Of a stretch of 64,000 nucleotides of DNA, positions 43,394-52,174 are shown piece after piece. The notes under the pieces were generated by a model. The model ran no database searches. It was not told the origin of the DNA and saw nothing but the letters and a program-made list of their open reading frames with translations. Within the stretch, counting starts at the first letter, position 1. Every line of letters starts with the position of its first letter. Source of the stretch: an uncultured Roseiflexaceae bacterium (lineage in GTDB: Bacteria; Chloroflexota; Chloroflexia; Chloroflexales; Roseiflexaceae); NCBI GenBank assembly GCA_937974195.1, contig CALJIC010000011.1, positions 1 to 64,000 of the forward strand, given 5' to 3'. A program made the position numbers and the translations under genes.

Positions 43394-43402
43394 ATTATAG
43401 CA
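43394..43402 (-). promoter_or_regulatory. Extended -10 promoter of tRNA-Gln
   Basis: Minus-strand TGCTATAAT, 23 bases upstream of the mature 5' end. Confidence 0.7.
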
Positions 43403-43476
43403 TGTGGACGAAGCCAGGCCAACGGGGGCGCGCGGCCACGCCGCGCAGTCGGCCTGTGGCGGCACGCCCGGCCGCG

Positions 43477-44121
43477 CTATAGCGCGATCAGCCCCTGGCG
43501 CGCCGCGCGGTTGACCGCGTCGGTGCGGCTCACGGCGCCGAGCTTGGCGAAGATCGACGAGAGGTGGAACTTGACGGTGTGCTCGCTGATCTGCAGCTGG
43601 CGGGCGATCAGCTTGTTGGAGAGCCCCTGGCTGACGAGGTCGAGCACCTCGCGCTCGCGGGCGGTGAGCTGCTCCGTCGCCTCCCCTGCCGGCTGCTCCA
43701 GCGCCGGCGGCCGGCTCAGCAGCCGCGCGGCCAGCGACGGCGCCAGGGCAACCAGGCCGCCGGCTGCAGCGCGCACCGCGGCGGCCAGCTCCTCTGGCCC
43801 CGCGTCGGGGGGCAGCAGCCCCCAGCCGGCGAGCGGCAGGCCGCGCAGCTGGGCGGCGGCGCGCGGCTCCTCCGCGAGCGCCACGATCGCCAGCCGGGCG
43901 TGCTCGGGCAGCACGCGCTCCGCGTCGGCGAGCTGATCGGCGTCGGCCAGCAGCAGCACGTCGGCGGGCGGCGCGCCGCGGAGCGCAGACAGGCTCGGGA
44001 GCTCGCCGGCCACCTGGAGGCCGTCGCCCTCGAGCAGCGCCCGCAGGCCGGCCCGCAGCGCGGGCGCCGCGGCGACAATAAGCACGCTGGTTACGCCTGG
44101 CTTCTCTTGAGCTACGTCCAT
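43477..44121 (-). CDS. LuxR-family regulator with pseudo-receiver domain
   Basis: About 214 residues. The C-terminal helix-turn-helix is typical LuxR/NarL: LTAREREVLDLVSQGLSNKLIARQLQISEHTVKFHLSSIF (around residues 148-187, only key portion). The N-terminal 120 residues have the spacing of a receiver (VTSVLIVAAAPALRAGLRALLEG, PADVLLLADADQL) but the acidic pair after strand 1 is AAA and the conserved lysine is missing, so phosphorylation by the normal route is unlikely. It could be controlled by ligand, partner binding or expression level. Frames open upstream to 44301 run through the composite repeat, and I do not count them. The start at 44121 has a weak ribosome site; GTG at 44133 is an alternative. 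Confidence 0.78.
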   Translation of the reverse strand: MDVAQEKPGVTSVLIVAAAPALRAGLRALLEGDGLQVAGELPSLSALRGAPPADVLLLADADQLADAERVLPEHARLAIVALAEEPRAAAQLRGLPLAGWGLLPPDAGPEELAAAVRAAAGGLVALAPSLAARLLSRPPALEQPAGEATEQLTAREREVLDLVSQGLSNKLIARQLQISEHTVKFHLSSIFAKLGAVSRTDAVNRAARQGLIAL

Positions 44122-44137
44122 CGCGTCATTCACAGAG

Positions 44138-44290
44138 CTTACGCGGTCAGGTCGCCCGCGTAAGCGCGGGGAGGCGTGGAGGGCCGCAGGCCCTTCCACG
44201 CTCGTTTCTTTTCCGCCGCTCTGCGGTGACTGTGTCGCCGCAGAGCGGCGGAGAGCAAGATTTCGGAAACCCCTCCAGCAGGTGCGGGGC
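44138..44290. repeat. Composite hairpin repeat, full copy
   Basis: Order: CTTACGCGG (44138) and CCGCGTAAG (44156) as a first hairpin; GTGGAGGGCCGCAGGCCCTTCCAC (44176-44199, a second hairpin); T-rich spacer; central stem of 18 base pairs (44213-44230 with 44234-44251, loop TGT, one G-T pair); then AACCCCTCCAGCAGGTGCGGGG. The copy at 60.1-60.3 kb has the same modules in inverted orientation. Lies between the LuxR-type regulator and the protease gene. Confidence 0.8.
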
Positions 44291-44316
44291 CGCCGCGTCA
44301 AAGGAAGGTCGGGCCG

Positions 44317-45243
44317 CTAGCCGCGCGCGGCCTCGAGCGCCACATCGAGCGCCACAACCGCGCCGGCGCGCACGAGGTAGAGGCGGATGCGCCTGGCGTC
44401 CGCGCGGGCGGCGAGCGCGTCGCGCAGGGCGCCGGGGCTCTCCACCGCCTCGCCGGCCACGTCCAGGATCAGGTCGCCCACCAGCAGCCCGGCGCGCGCG
44501 GCCGCGCTGTCCGGCTCGACGCCGACCACCAGCAGCCCGGCGGTCCGGTCGGACCACGCCCCGGCGGCCGCGGCGGCCGGCAGCTCCACCTGCTGGACCT
44601 GCACGCCGAGCACGGCGCGCGGCCCCTGCGGGCGCTCGCGTATCTCGGCGGCCCAGGCGCTCGCGACGTGGCTCGGGATCGCCACCGCCAGGTCCCCGCC
44701 GAAGATCATCGCGTTGATGCCGACCACCTCGCCGCGGGCGTTGAGCAGCGGCCCGCCCGAGTTGCCCGGCGCGAGCCGCACGTCGGAGCGGATGTAGGGC
44801 GCCGTGCGCTCGCCGCCGCGCACCGGCACCTCGCCGACGGCGCTCACGATGCCGGCGGTGACGACCCACGGCTGGCCCCACGGGTGGCCGACGGCGAAGA
44901 CGAGCTCGCCGACCCGCAGCTCGCGGGAGTCGGCCGCGGATGCTGCCGGGAGCCCCTCGGCCGGCACGCTGAGCAGCGCCAGGTCGAGCTCCGGGTTGCG
45001 CGCCACGAGCGCCGCCTCCATGCTCCGGCCGTCGGTCAGGCCGACGCTGATCCGGCCGCCGGCGTGGGCGACGACGTGGTCGTTGGTCAGGATGGCGCCG
45101 TCCGCGCGCCAGATCACGCCGGTGCCGTTGCCGCGGCCGCCGCTCTGGATCTGGACGACGCTCGGCCGCACGCGGTCCACCAGCGCGCTGATGAGCGGTG
45201 AGACGTCGCTGTGGGCGCCGGGCGGCGCGTAGATGAGTGTCAT
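44317..45243 (-). CDS. HtrA-like trypsin-fold protease with PDZ domain
   Basis: 308 residues. Catalytic triad present: His in ILTNDHVVAHAGG near 52, Asp in NPELDLALLSV near 83, Ser in APGNSGGPLLN near 164. A PDZ domain (LVVGVEPDSAAARAGLLVGDLILDVAGEAV) follows from about 232, quoted only as a position guide. There is neither signal peptide nor membrane anchor, whereas classical HtrA/DegP proteins are exported, so this one is predicted to stay in the cytoplasm. A paralogue lies 225 bases upstream on the same strand and the LuxR-type regulator is downstream. Role inferred: protein quality control or regulated proteolysis. Confidence 0.85.
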   Translation of the reverse strand: MTLIYAPPGAHSDVSPLISALVDRVRPSVVQIQSGGRGNGTGVIWRADGAILTNDHVVAHAGGRISVGLTDGRSMEAALVARNPELDLALLSVPAEGLPAASAADSRELRVGELVFAVGHPWGQPWVVTAGIVSAVGEVPVRGGERTAPYIRSDVRLAPGNSGGPLLNARGEVVGINAMIFGGDLAVAIPSHVASAWAAEIRERPQGPRAVLGVQVQQVELPAAAAAGAWSDRTAGLLVVGVEPDSAAARAGLLVGDLILDVAGEAVESPGALRDALAARADARRIRLYLVRAGAVVALDVALEAARG

Positions 45244-45467
45244 GAGTATACTCTCTCTTCCGCCGATCTGCGGCGGGATGCTATGGTCCTGTGCGCCCTC
45301 TGCTCGCGTGGGCCCGAGGGCGCCCTGGCCCCGCCGGCGCGCCCGCTGGTTGGAGTCGCGGGCGGGGCCTCGGCTGGCACGGCGCAGCGCTGAGCGGGAA
45401 CGCGCCGCGGCCGCCGCCTGCGCCTCTTTCCGCAGGAGAAGAGCGGCGCTCGGGCGAGCAGGCGGCG

Positions 45468-46379
45468 CTACGTCCGCTGGCCGATGGTGAGCGTGAGCGT
45501 CGTGAGCTGGCCGCCGCGCAGCACCTCGACCGGCACCGCCCGGCCGACGCGATCGCCGGTGAGCAGCGCCTGGAGCTCGCCGGTGTCGGTGACCGGCTGC
45601 CCGTCCAGCCCGACGAGGATGTCGCCGAGGAGCAGGCCGCCCTGCGCCGCCGGGCTGCCCGGCTCGACGCGCATGATCAGCAGGCCGCTCTCCTGGCTGC
45701 GGCCGGCGCGCTGCCCCTCTGGGATGGCGACCGGCTGGCTGCTGATGCCCAGGAAGCCGCGCTTGACGTGCCCCTGCTGGGCGAGCGTCTCGGCGGTGCT
45801 CCAGGCGGCCGGCGCGGGCACCGCGAGCGCCACGCCGCTTATCAGGCCGGTGGTCAGCACGCCGACCACCGCGCCGGACGAGTCGATCAGCGGGCCGCCT
45901 GAGAAGCCGGGGTAGGGGGTCGCGTCGGTCTGGATGACCTGCTCGACGACGCCGCCGCGCGGGGTGCGCAGCGGGCCGCCGACGGCGCTCACGATCCCGA
46001 GGCTGGCCATCGGGCCGCTGGGCGAGGGCCGGCCGACCGCCAGGATGATCTGGCCGACGCGGGCGCCCTCGGACGCGCGCGTGGCCGGCTCCAGGTTCAG
46101 GTCGGCCACCTTGAGCAGCGCCAGGTCGCTGGCTGGGTCGCGCCCGGCGAACTGCGCCGCGAGCGTGCGGCCGTCGTCGGTCTGGATGGTCAGGTCCTCC
46201 TCGCGCTCGAGCACGTGGTCGGCGGTGAGGACCTGGCCGGGGGCGACGACGACGCCGCTGGCGGGGTGGCGCTGGCGGCCGTTGACGAGCACGATCGCCT
46301 TGCGGGCGCGGTCCACGGCGTCGGCGAGCTGGCTGGAGAGGGCGCCGAGCGGGTCGGCGGGGGGGATGGGGCTAGTCAT
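45468..46379 (-). CDS. HtrA-like trypsin-fold protease with PDZ domain (paralogue)
   Basis: About 303 residues. Triad: His in LTADHVLEREED near 55, Asp in PASDLALLKV near 87, Ser in PYPGFSGGPLIDSSG near 160. PDZ domain from about 225 (MRVEPGSPAAQGGLLLGDIL). Like its neighbour it has no signal peptide. Start at 46379 is fixed by AAGGAG eight bases upstream. The two proteases diverge widely in sequence, so the duplication is old. The gap of 224 bases between them contains a low-complexity GC-rich stretch but no gene. Confidence 0.85.
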   Translation of the reverse strand: MTSPIPPADPLGALSSQLADAVDRARKAIVLVNGRQRHPASGVVVAPGQVLTADHVLEREEDLTIQTDDGRTLAAQFAGRDPASDLALLKVADLNLEPATRASEGARVGQIILAVGRPSPSGPMASLGIVSAVGGPLRTPRGGVVEQVIQTDATPYPGFSGGPLIDSSGAVVGVLTTGLISGVALAVPAPAAWSTAETLAQQGHVKRGFLGISSQPVAIPEGQRAGRSQESGLLIMRVEPGSPAAQGGLLLGDILVGLDGQPVTDTGELQALLTGDRVGRAVPVEVLRGGQLTTLTLTIGQRT

Positions 46380-46521
46380 CGGGTTGCTCCTTCTGTCCAC
46401 GGAGGTCACGGAGGGTGTTCCGCGCCCCGGCGGCTTTGTGGGGGCAGTATATGCCTCGCGGGGGCGCGCCGCATCAGACGGACCGGCGGGGGCGCACCTG
46501 GAAAAACGGGCAGGTGGGCTT

Positions 46522-46530
46522 TGCTATAAT
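46522..46530 (+). promoter_or_regulatory. Extended -10 promoter of the esterase gene
   Basis: TGCTATAAT, 49 bases before the ATG. Confidence 0.75.
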
Positions 46531-46578
46531 GCGCCCTCGACGATCGCCTTCGTTCTCCATGCGGAAAGGAAGCTCGCG

Positions 46579-47550
46579 ATGGCCTTCTTCGACATGCCGC
46601 TCGAGCAGCTGCGCAGCTACGCGCCGCCGCGCGAGGAGCCCGCCGACTTCGACGCCTTCTGGGAGGCGACGCTGCGCGAGGCCGCGGCCCGGCCGCTCGA
46701 GGCGCGCTTCGAGCCCTACGACGCCGGCCTGCGCACCGTCGAGACCTACGATGTGACCTTCGCCGGGTACGGCGGGCAGCCGATCAAGGGCTGGCTGCTG
46801 CTGCCGCGCCAGCGCCAGGGCCGCCTGCCGTGCGTGGTGGAGTTCATCGGCTACGGCGGCGGGCGCGGCTTCCCGACCGACTGGCTGCTGTGGAGCAGCG
46901 CCGGCTACGCCCACCTGGTGATGGATACCCGCGGCCAGGGCAGCGCCTGGTCGCCGGGCGCCACGCCCGACCCGGAGCCGGACGGCAGCAACCCGCACTT
47001 CCCCGGCTTCATGACCCGCGGCGTGCTGAACCCGGCCACCTACTACTACCGGCGCGTCTTCACCGACGGCGTGCGCGCCGTTGAGGCGGCCCGCAGCCAC
47101 CCGGCGGTGGACCCGGAGCGCATCGCGGTGACCGGCGGCAGCCAGGGCGGCGGGATCAGCATCGCGGTGGCGGCGCTCGCCCCGCAGATCGCCGCGGCCA
47201 TGCCGGACGTGCCGTTCCTGTGCCACTACCGCCGCGCGACTGAGATCACCGCCGCGCACCCCTACGAGGAGATCGCGCGCTTCTGCCAGATCCACCGCGA
47301 TAAGGTGGACCAGGTGTTCCAGACCCTCAGCTACTTCGACGGCGTGAACATGGCGGTGCGGGCGCAGGCGCGGGCGCTGTTCTCGGTGGCGCTGATGGAT
47401 GAGATCTGCCCGCCCTCGACGGTCTTCGCGGCCTACAACCACTGGGCCGGCCCGAAGGACATCCGGGTGTACCGCTACAACCACCACGAGGGCGGCGCCA
47501 CCTACCAGACGCAGGAGAAGGTGCGCTTCCTGCGCAGCCTGTGGGGCTGA
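46579..47550 (+). CDS. AXE1-type acetyl(xylan) esterase / cephalosporin-C deacetylase
   Basis: 323 residues, alpha/beta-hydrolase of carbohydrate esterase family 7 type. N-terminal MPLEQLRSYAPPREEPADFDAFW is the typical family start, YDVTFAGYGGQPIKGWLLLP follows near 57, the nucleophile elbow VTGGSQGGGISIA has Ser near 183, the Asp is in VALMDEICPPST near 273 and the His in RYNHHEGGATYQ near 304. These enzymes deacetylate acetylated oligosaccharides in the cytoplasm; no export signal is present here either. GAAAGGAAG precedes the start. Sits alone between its own promoter and a following promoter/hairpin. Confidence 0.9.
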   Translation: MAFFDMPLEQLRSYAPPREEPADFDAFWEATLREAAARPLEARFEPYDAGLRTVETYDVTFAGYGGQPIKGWLLLPRQRQGRLPCVVEFIGYGGGRGFPTDWLLWSSAGYAHLVMDTRGQGSAWSPGATPDPEPDGSNPHFPGFMTRGVLNPATYYYRRVFTDGVRAVEAARSHPAVDPERIAVTGGSQGGGISIAVAALAPQIAAAMPDVPFLCHYRRATEITAAHPYEEIARFCQIHRDKVDQVFQTLSYFDGVNMAVRAQARALFSVALMDEICPPSTVFAAYNHWAGPKDIRVYRYNHHEGGATYQTQEKVRFLRSLWG

Positions 47551-47577
47551 TGCGGGCCAGGGGCCGGCGGCCCCACG

Positions 47578-47586
47578 TGCTATAAT
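47578..47586 (+). promoter_or_regulatory. Extended -10 promoter with structured leader
   Basis: TGCTATAAT; predicted start near 47593. The transcript would begin with the hairpin at 47591-47623 and run about 230 bases before the GNAT gene. Confidence 0.6.
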
Positions 47587-47590
47587 CGCC

Positions 47591-47623
47591 GCAGGAGGCC
47601 GCGCAGCCGCAGCGGCCTCCTGC
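47591..47623 (+). other. Hairpin at the 5' end of the double-GNAT transcript
   Basis: GCAGGAGGCCGC pairs with GCGGCCTCCTGC, perfect 12 base pairs, nine-base loop. Could end the esterase transcript or cap the leader of the next mRNA. The remaining leader (47624-47824) is GC-rich with further inverted segments (CCGGAGG, CGGAGCG) but no recognised riboswitch. Confidence 0.5.
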
Positions 47624-47824
47624 GAACGCCCGTCGCTCGTCGGCAGCCGCCGGCTCCGGAGGTCGCTCTCGCGTTAGCTTCGCGAAACAGCGCCGGCCGC
47701 CGCTCGACCGCTTTCCCGGAGCCCCGCTCTGCCCGTCCAGCGTGTCGAACACCGGCCGGCGCGCCCGCCCGGAGCGTGGCCGCCGCTCCGGCGCCGGAGC
47801 AACGCCGGCATCCTTCAGCCTGAT

Positions 47825-48724
47825 ATGTTCCCTGTGCGCCGCACCCTCAACCTCGCGGAAGCCGCCGCCCGCCCGGCCGCGGCCGCCGACCACGGCCGGA
47901 TCTCGCGGCTGCTCGCGAGCGCCCGGCACAGCTTCCTGGCGGTGCCCTCGGCGGAGCTGGGGCGCCTCATCGCCTCCGAGCCGGGGGCGCTGCTCGTCTC
48001 GGGCGACGCCGTGTGGGCCGCGGCGATCGCCGAGCGCACGGCCCCGACGGTCGCGTGGCTGCGCGCCCTGGCCCTCGCCGACGGGCTGCCGCAGCAGGAG
48101 GGGCTGGACGCGCTGCTCGCGGCCTACCACGGCCGCCTGCGCGAGGCCGGCGTCGGGCGCGCCTTCTACGCCGGCTACGCCAGCGACGTCTGGCTGCGCG
48201 TCGCCCTCGCCGCCCGCGGCTACGTCCGCCACACCGAGGTCGTGAGCTACGAGAAGGTGCGCATGGACATCCCGGCGCCCGGCAGCCGCGAGGTCCTCGT
48301 CCGCCGCGCCGCGCCGCCCGACCTGGCCGCGGTGCTCGCCGTGGACCACAGCGCGTTCGCCGAGCAGTGGCACAAGGACCAGCACGCCCTCGGCCCGGCG
48401 ATCGGCAGCTCGCCGTGCTTCCTGGTCGCCGAGCGGCCGGGGGCTGGCCCGGGCGGCTCCGGCGTCGTGGGCTACGCCTTCGTCACCAGCCACTTCGAGG
48501 GACGCCTGGTGCACCTGGTGCGCATCGCGGTGCTGCCCGCCTTCCAAGGGCAGGGGGTGGGCGTGCGGCTGCTCGCCGAGGTCGTGGCCTACGCCAGGGG
48601 CGCCGGCGCCCACACGCTCACCCTCAACACGCAGGAGGACAACCTGGCGGCGCGCCGCCTGTACGAGTGGTTCGGCTTCCGGCAGGCCGGCGAGCGGCAG
48701 ACGGTGATGGAGTTCGCGCTGTAG
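47825..48724 (+). CDS. Double-GNAT acetyltransferase
   Basis: 299 residues with two GNAT-like halves. The C-terminal half (residues 155-299) has a good acetyl-CoA site: HLVRIAVLPAFQGQGVGVRLLAEVV near 236 and TLNTQEDNLAARRLYEWFGF near 268. The N-terminal half (16-145) keeps the fold pattern (AAAADHGRISRLLASARHSF, YEKVRMDIP at its end) but lacks the CoA loop, so it is probably structural or substrate-binding. Mycothiol synthase (MshD) shares the tandem layout, yet nothing here supports that function. The ATG at 47825 has no visible ribosome site, and the leader is long and structured. Confidence 0.75.
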   Translation: MFPVRRTLNLAEAAARPAAAADHGRISRLLASARHSFLAVPSAELGRLIASEPGALLVSGDAVWAAAIAERTAPTVAWLRALALADGLPQQEGLDALLAAYHGRLREAGVGRAFYAGYASDVWLRVALAARGYVRHTEVVSYEKVRMDIPAPGSREVLVRRAAPPDLAAVLAVDHSAFAEQWHKDQHALGPAIGSSPCFLVAERPGAGPGGSGVVGYAFVTSHFEGRLVHLVRIAVLPAFQGQGVGVRLLAEVVAYARGAGAHTLTLNTQEDNLAARRLYEWFGFRQAGERQTVMEFAL

Positions 48725-48857
48725 CGGCGGCGCCCTCTTCTTCAGACGCGCGCTCGGGCGCTGTGGCTGCGGCGCTGGCTAGGGGCTCAGGTGCCGGCGA
48801 CCCCGGCGGGACGCGGCGCACGCGCCGGAGGGCATCAGGGCACGGCGGACGCCGCTG

Positions 48858-48866
48858 TGGTATACT
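48858..48866 (+). promoter_or_regulatory. Extended -10 promoter of the MoxR gene
   Basis: TGGTATACT, 59 bases before the ATG. Confidence 0.65.
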
Positions 48867-48924
48867 GACCGCAGATGGCCGCCCGGCAAGCCCCGACCGC
48901 GAAGTCTGAGAGTTTAGAGGACCG

Positions 48925-49902
<978 letters not shown>

Positions 49903-49950
49903 CAGCGCCTGTTGGGGCGCCTCTCCGTGCGGGCGGCCGCACGCCTGCGC

Positions 49951-50030
49951 TGTGGTGCGAGGAGGCGCTGCCTCCCGCGAACGGTTACTTCCACCGCTCT
50001 GCGGCGGTTGCCGCTGCAGGGCGGCGCGTG
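49951..50030. repeat. Composite hairpin repeat copy
   Basis: GGAGGCGCTGCCTCC, a TTACTTCC spacer and CCGCTCTGCGGCGGTTGCCGCTGCAGGGCGG: arm hairpin plus mismatched central hairpin. It lies in the leader of the glucosidase gene. Confidence 0.6.
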
Positions 50031-50037
50031 ACGACTC

Positions 50038-51804
50038 ATGTATATTCCACAATCGCCATATCTCCAGCTGCTCGAAGACCGGATCAAGATCGAGAACATC
50101 CCCTTCAGCGATCGCGGCTCGCGCCTGCTGGTCTACGCCTCCCGGGGCTCCCCACCCTGCCTGTACCTCAAGCTCGCCGAACGTCTCACCGCACTCACCC
50201 CCGGCCTCTCCGTCTACCGCAACCGCCCGCCCTTCATCCAGAACCTGTGCCTCGTCGACGCAGAGGGCCGCCCGCTCGACTTCACCTGGACCACCTACCC
50301 GCACGCAATCGTCTTCCAGACCGTCGTCGGCGAGTTCGTGCTCACCTTCCAGGACGAGCGCACCCTCAGCTTCGGCGTGCCGGCGTCCACCCCGTGCGGC
50401 ATCAGCTTCAGGATCCTCCCCGAGCTGGCCCGGCCGGACAGCATCGGCGGCGAGTTCAAGTCCGTCCGCAACTGCGCCTACTCCACCAACGGCTCGGTCG
50501 TGCTCAACCGCGTCGATGACGTCGGCTCCGGCTACGACGTGACCGTGGTCGTCGAGGGCGACGCCGACACGGCGATCACCGTCCACGTCCAGGGCGGGCT
50601 GGACCTCAACCGCACCGTGCAGCCGTTCCGCCGCACCCTGGAGATCGCCGAGCAGCGCTGGCACACCTGGTTCAGCCGCGTCCCGGAGGTGGCCGAGCCG
50701 TACCGCAGCCAGTACTACTACGCCTGGTGGGTGATGGGCAACAACATCCTCTCGCCCTACGGCCTCTTCCGCCGCGAGAGCGTCGCGCCCTCCAAGGCCC
50801 ACTACGTCGGCGCCTGGCAGTGGGACAACTACTTCCACGCGCTCGCCTTCCGCTACACCGACGCGGCCCTGGCGCACGACCAGATCCGCTTCATGATCGA
50901 CCACCAGCTGCCGGACGGCATGATCCCGGACGCGGTCTACGACGAGGGCGCCATCACCCACCTCGAGGTGCCGGTGGCCGCGGCCGTCACCAAGCCGCCG
51001 ATCATCGCCTGGGTGGCCATGCACGTCTACGACGTCACCAACGACGAGAGCCTGCTGCGCGAGATCTACGAGCCGGTGGTGCGCTGGAACTCCTGGTGGT
51101 TCGGCCTGAACGACGACGACTCGGACGGGATCGTGCAGTACAGCCACCCCTTCTCCTCCGGCCTGGACGACAGCCCGCTGTGGGACGCGGGCATGCCGGT
51201 CGAGGCGGTGGACCTCAACACCTACCTCTGCATCCAGATGGAGGCGCTCGGCAGGATGGCGCGCGTGCTCGGGCGCCCGCGCGAGGACGAGATGTGGCAG
51301 CGCAAGGCGCGCGCGCTCGCCGCCCGCATGAAGGACCACTTCTACGACCCCGAGGCCGGCCTGTTCTGGAGCCAGCTCGACCACAAGCCCATCCGCGTGC
51401 TGACGCCGTTCAGCCTCTACCCGCTCTGGACGGGCCAGATGCCGCCCGAGATCAACGAGCGGCTGGTGCAGCACCTGAAGGACCCGCGCCAGTTCTGGCG
51501 CGCGCACCCGATCCCGACCGTCGCGGCCTGCGACCCGCAGTACAACCCGCAGCAGATGTGGCGCGGCCCGGTGTGGATCAACATCAACTATATCTTCGTC
51601 GAGGCGCTCGCCCGCGCCGGCTACCGCGAGCTGGCCCGCGAGCTGGCCGAGCGCACGCTGCGCCTGGTGATGGGCCAGAACGACATCTACGAGTACTACA
51701 ACGCCGACACTGGCGAGGCGCCCCCGAAGGCCGCCCCGATGTTCGGCTGGTCGGCCTCCTGCTTCATCGATCTCGCCATCCGCATGAGCCGGAACGAGAT
51801 CTGA
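50038..51804 (+). CDS. GH63-like (alpha/alpha)6 glucosidase, possibly glucosylglycerate/mannosylglycerate hydrolase
   Basis: 588 residues. An N-terminal beta-sandwich region (about 1-200) precedes an (alpha/alpha)6 barrel. Barrel motifs: YYYAWWVMGNNILSPYG near 225, GAWQWDNYFHALAFRYTD near 260 (substrate-binding), DHQLPDGMIPD near 294, HPFSSGLDDSPLWDAG near 365 (with the proposed general acid Asp) and WRGPVWININYIFVEALAR near 505, then YEYYNADTGEAP near 555 with the base Glu. This matches GH63 enzymes including mannosylglycerate and glucosylglycerate hydrolases, and the broader amylo-alpha-1,6-glucosidase group. The proximity to a GpgS-like gene supports the former. No signal peptide. Ribosome site weak. 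Confidence 0.8.
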   Translation: MYIPQSPYLQLLEDRIKIENIPFSDRGSRLLVYASRGSPPCLYLKLAERLTALTPGLSVYRNRPPFIQNLCLVDAEGRPLDFTWTTYPHAIVFQTVVGEFVLTFQDERTLSFGVPASTPCGISFRILPELARPDSIGGEFKSVRNCAYSTNGSVVLNRVDDVGSGYDVTVVVEGDADTAITVHVQGGLDLNRTVQPFRRTLEIAEQRWHTWFSRVPEVAEPYRSQYYYAWWVMGNNILSPYGLFRRESVAPSKAHYVGAWQWDNYFHALAFRYTDAALAHDQIRFMIDHQLPDGMIPDAVYDEGAITHLEVPVAAAVTKPPIIAWVAMHVYDVTNDESLLREIYEPVVRWNSWWFGLNDDDSDGIVQYSHPFSSGLDDSPLWDAGMPVEAVDLNTYLCIQMEALGRMARVLGRPREDEMWQRKARALAARMKDHFYDPEAGLFWSQLDHKPIRVLTPFSLYPLWTGQMPPEINERLVQHLKDPRQFWRAHPIPTVAACDPQYNPQQMWRGPVWININYIFVEALARAGYRELARELAERTLRLVMGQNDIYEYYNADTGEAPPKAAPMFGWSASCFIDLAIRMSRNEI

Positions 51805-52174
51805 GCGCCGCTGGCACAGACTGTGCGACCTCCAGAGGGTGCCACAGGCCGCGCCCCTCACTCCCGCATGGGGCGCCGGGGTGCGGGGGCGTGCCACATG
51901 AGGTACAATGAGGGTGCCAAGCACAGGCGCCGAAAGAATAACAAGGAAGCGGTCAACCGCCTCGCCTTGCTTCTCGCCGCCGTCCACCAGATGGCTACGA
52001 TGACGTAGGCCCCTCACTCACGACGTACGCGGTGGATTTGGTCCCGCGCCCAATGCGATGGGGCGCGGGGAGGCTTCGTCTCCCCCAACATCCCTCTGGC
52101 GAGGAGCCTGCGCACCAGGCTCGTTGGCGCGGCTTGTCGTTCCTGAAACCTACTGACGTGCATAGGAGCCGGTC
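51805..52174. other. 370-base gap with palindromes, no gene
   Basis: Contains TACAAT (51904-51909) as a possible -10 without extension, a hairpin CCCGCGCCC/GGGCGCGGG (52043-52069) next to GGAGGC and CTCCCCC (a reduced composite repeat), and GACGTACGCGG (52022-52032), related to motifs beside other repeat copies. Small frames here lack ribosome sites. AGGAG at 52165 belongs to the next gene. Confidence 0.5.

Noticed and set aside
44121..44301. N-terminal extension of the LuxR-type regulator
   Set aside because: The extra 60 codons are translated repeat element with no family similarity, so I used the later start.
47825..48724. Double-GNAT protein as mycothiol synthase MshD
   Set aside because: Only the tandem layout is shared; no other mycothiol genes are present and the N-terminal half lacks CoA-binding motifs.
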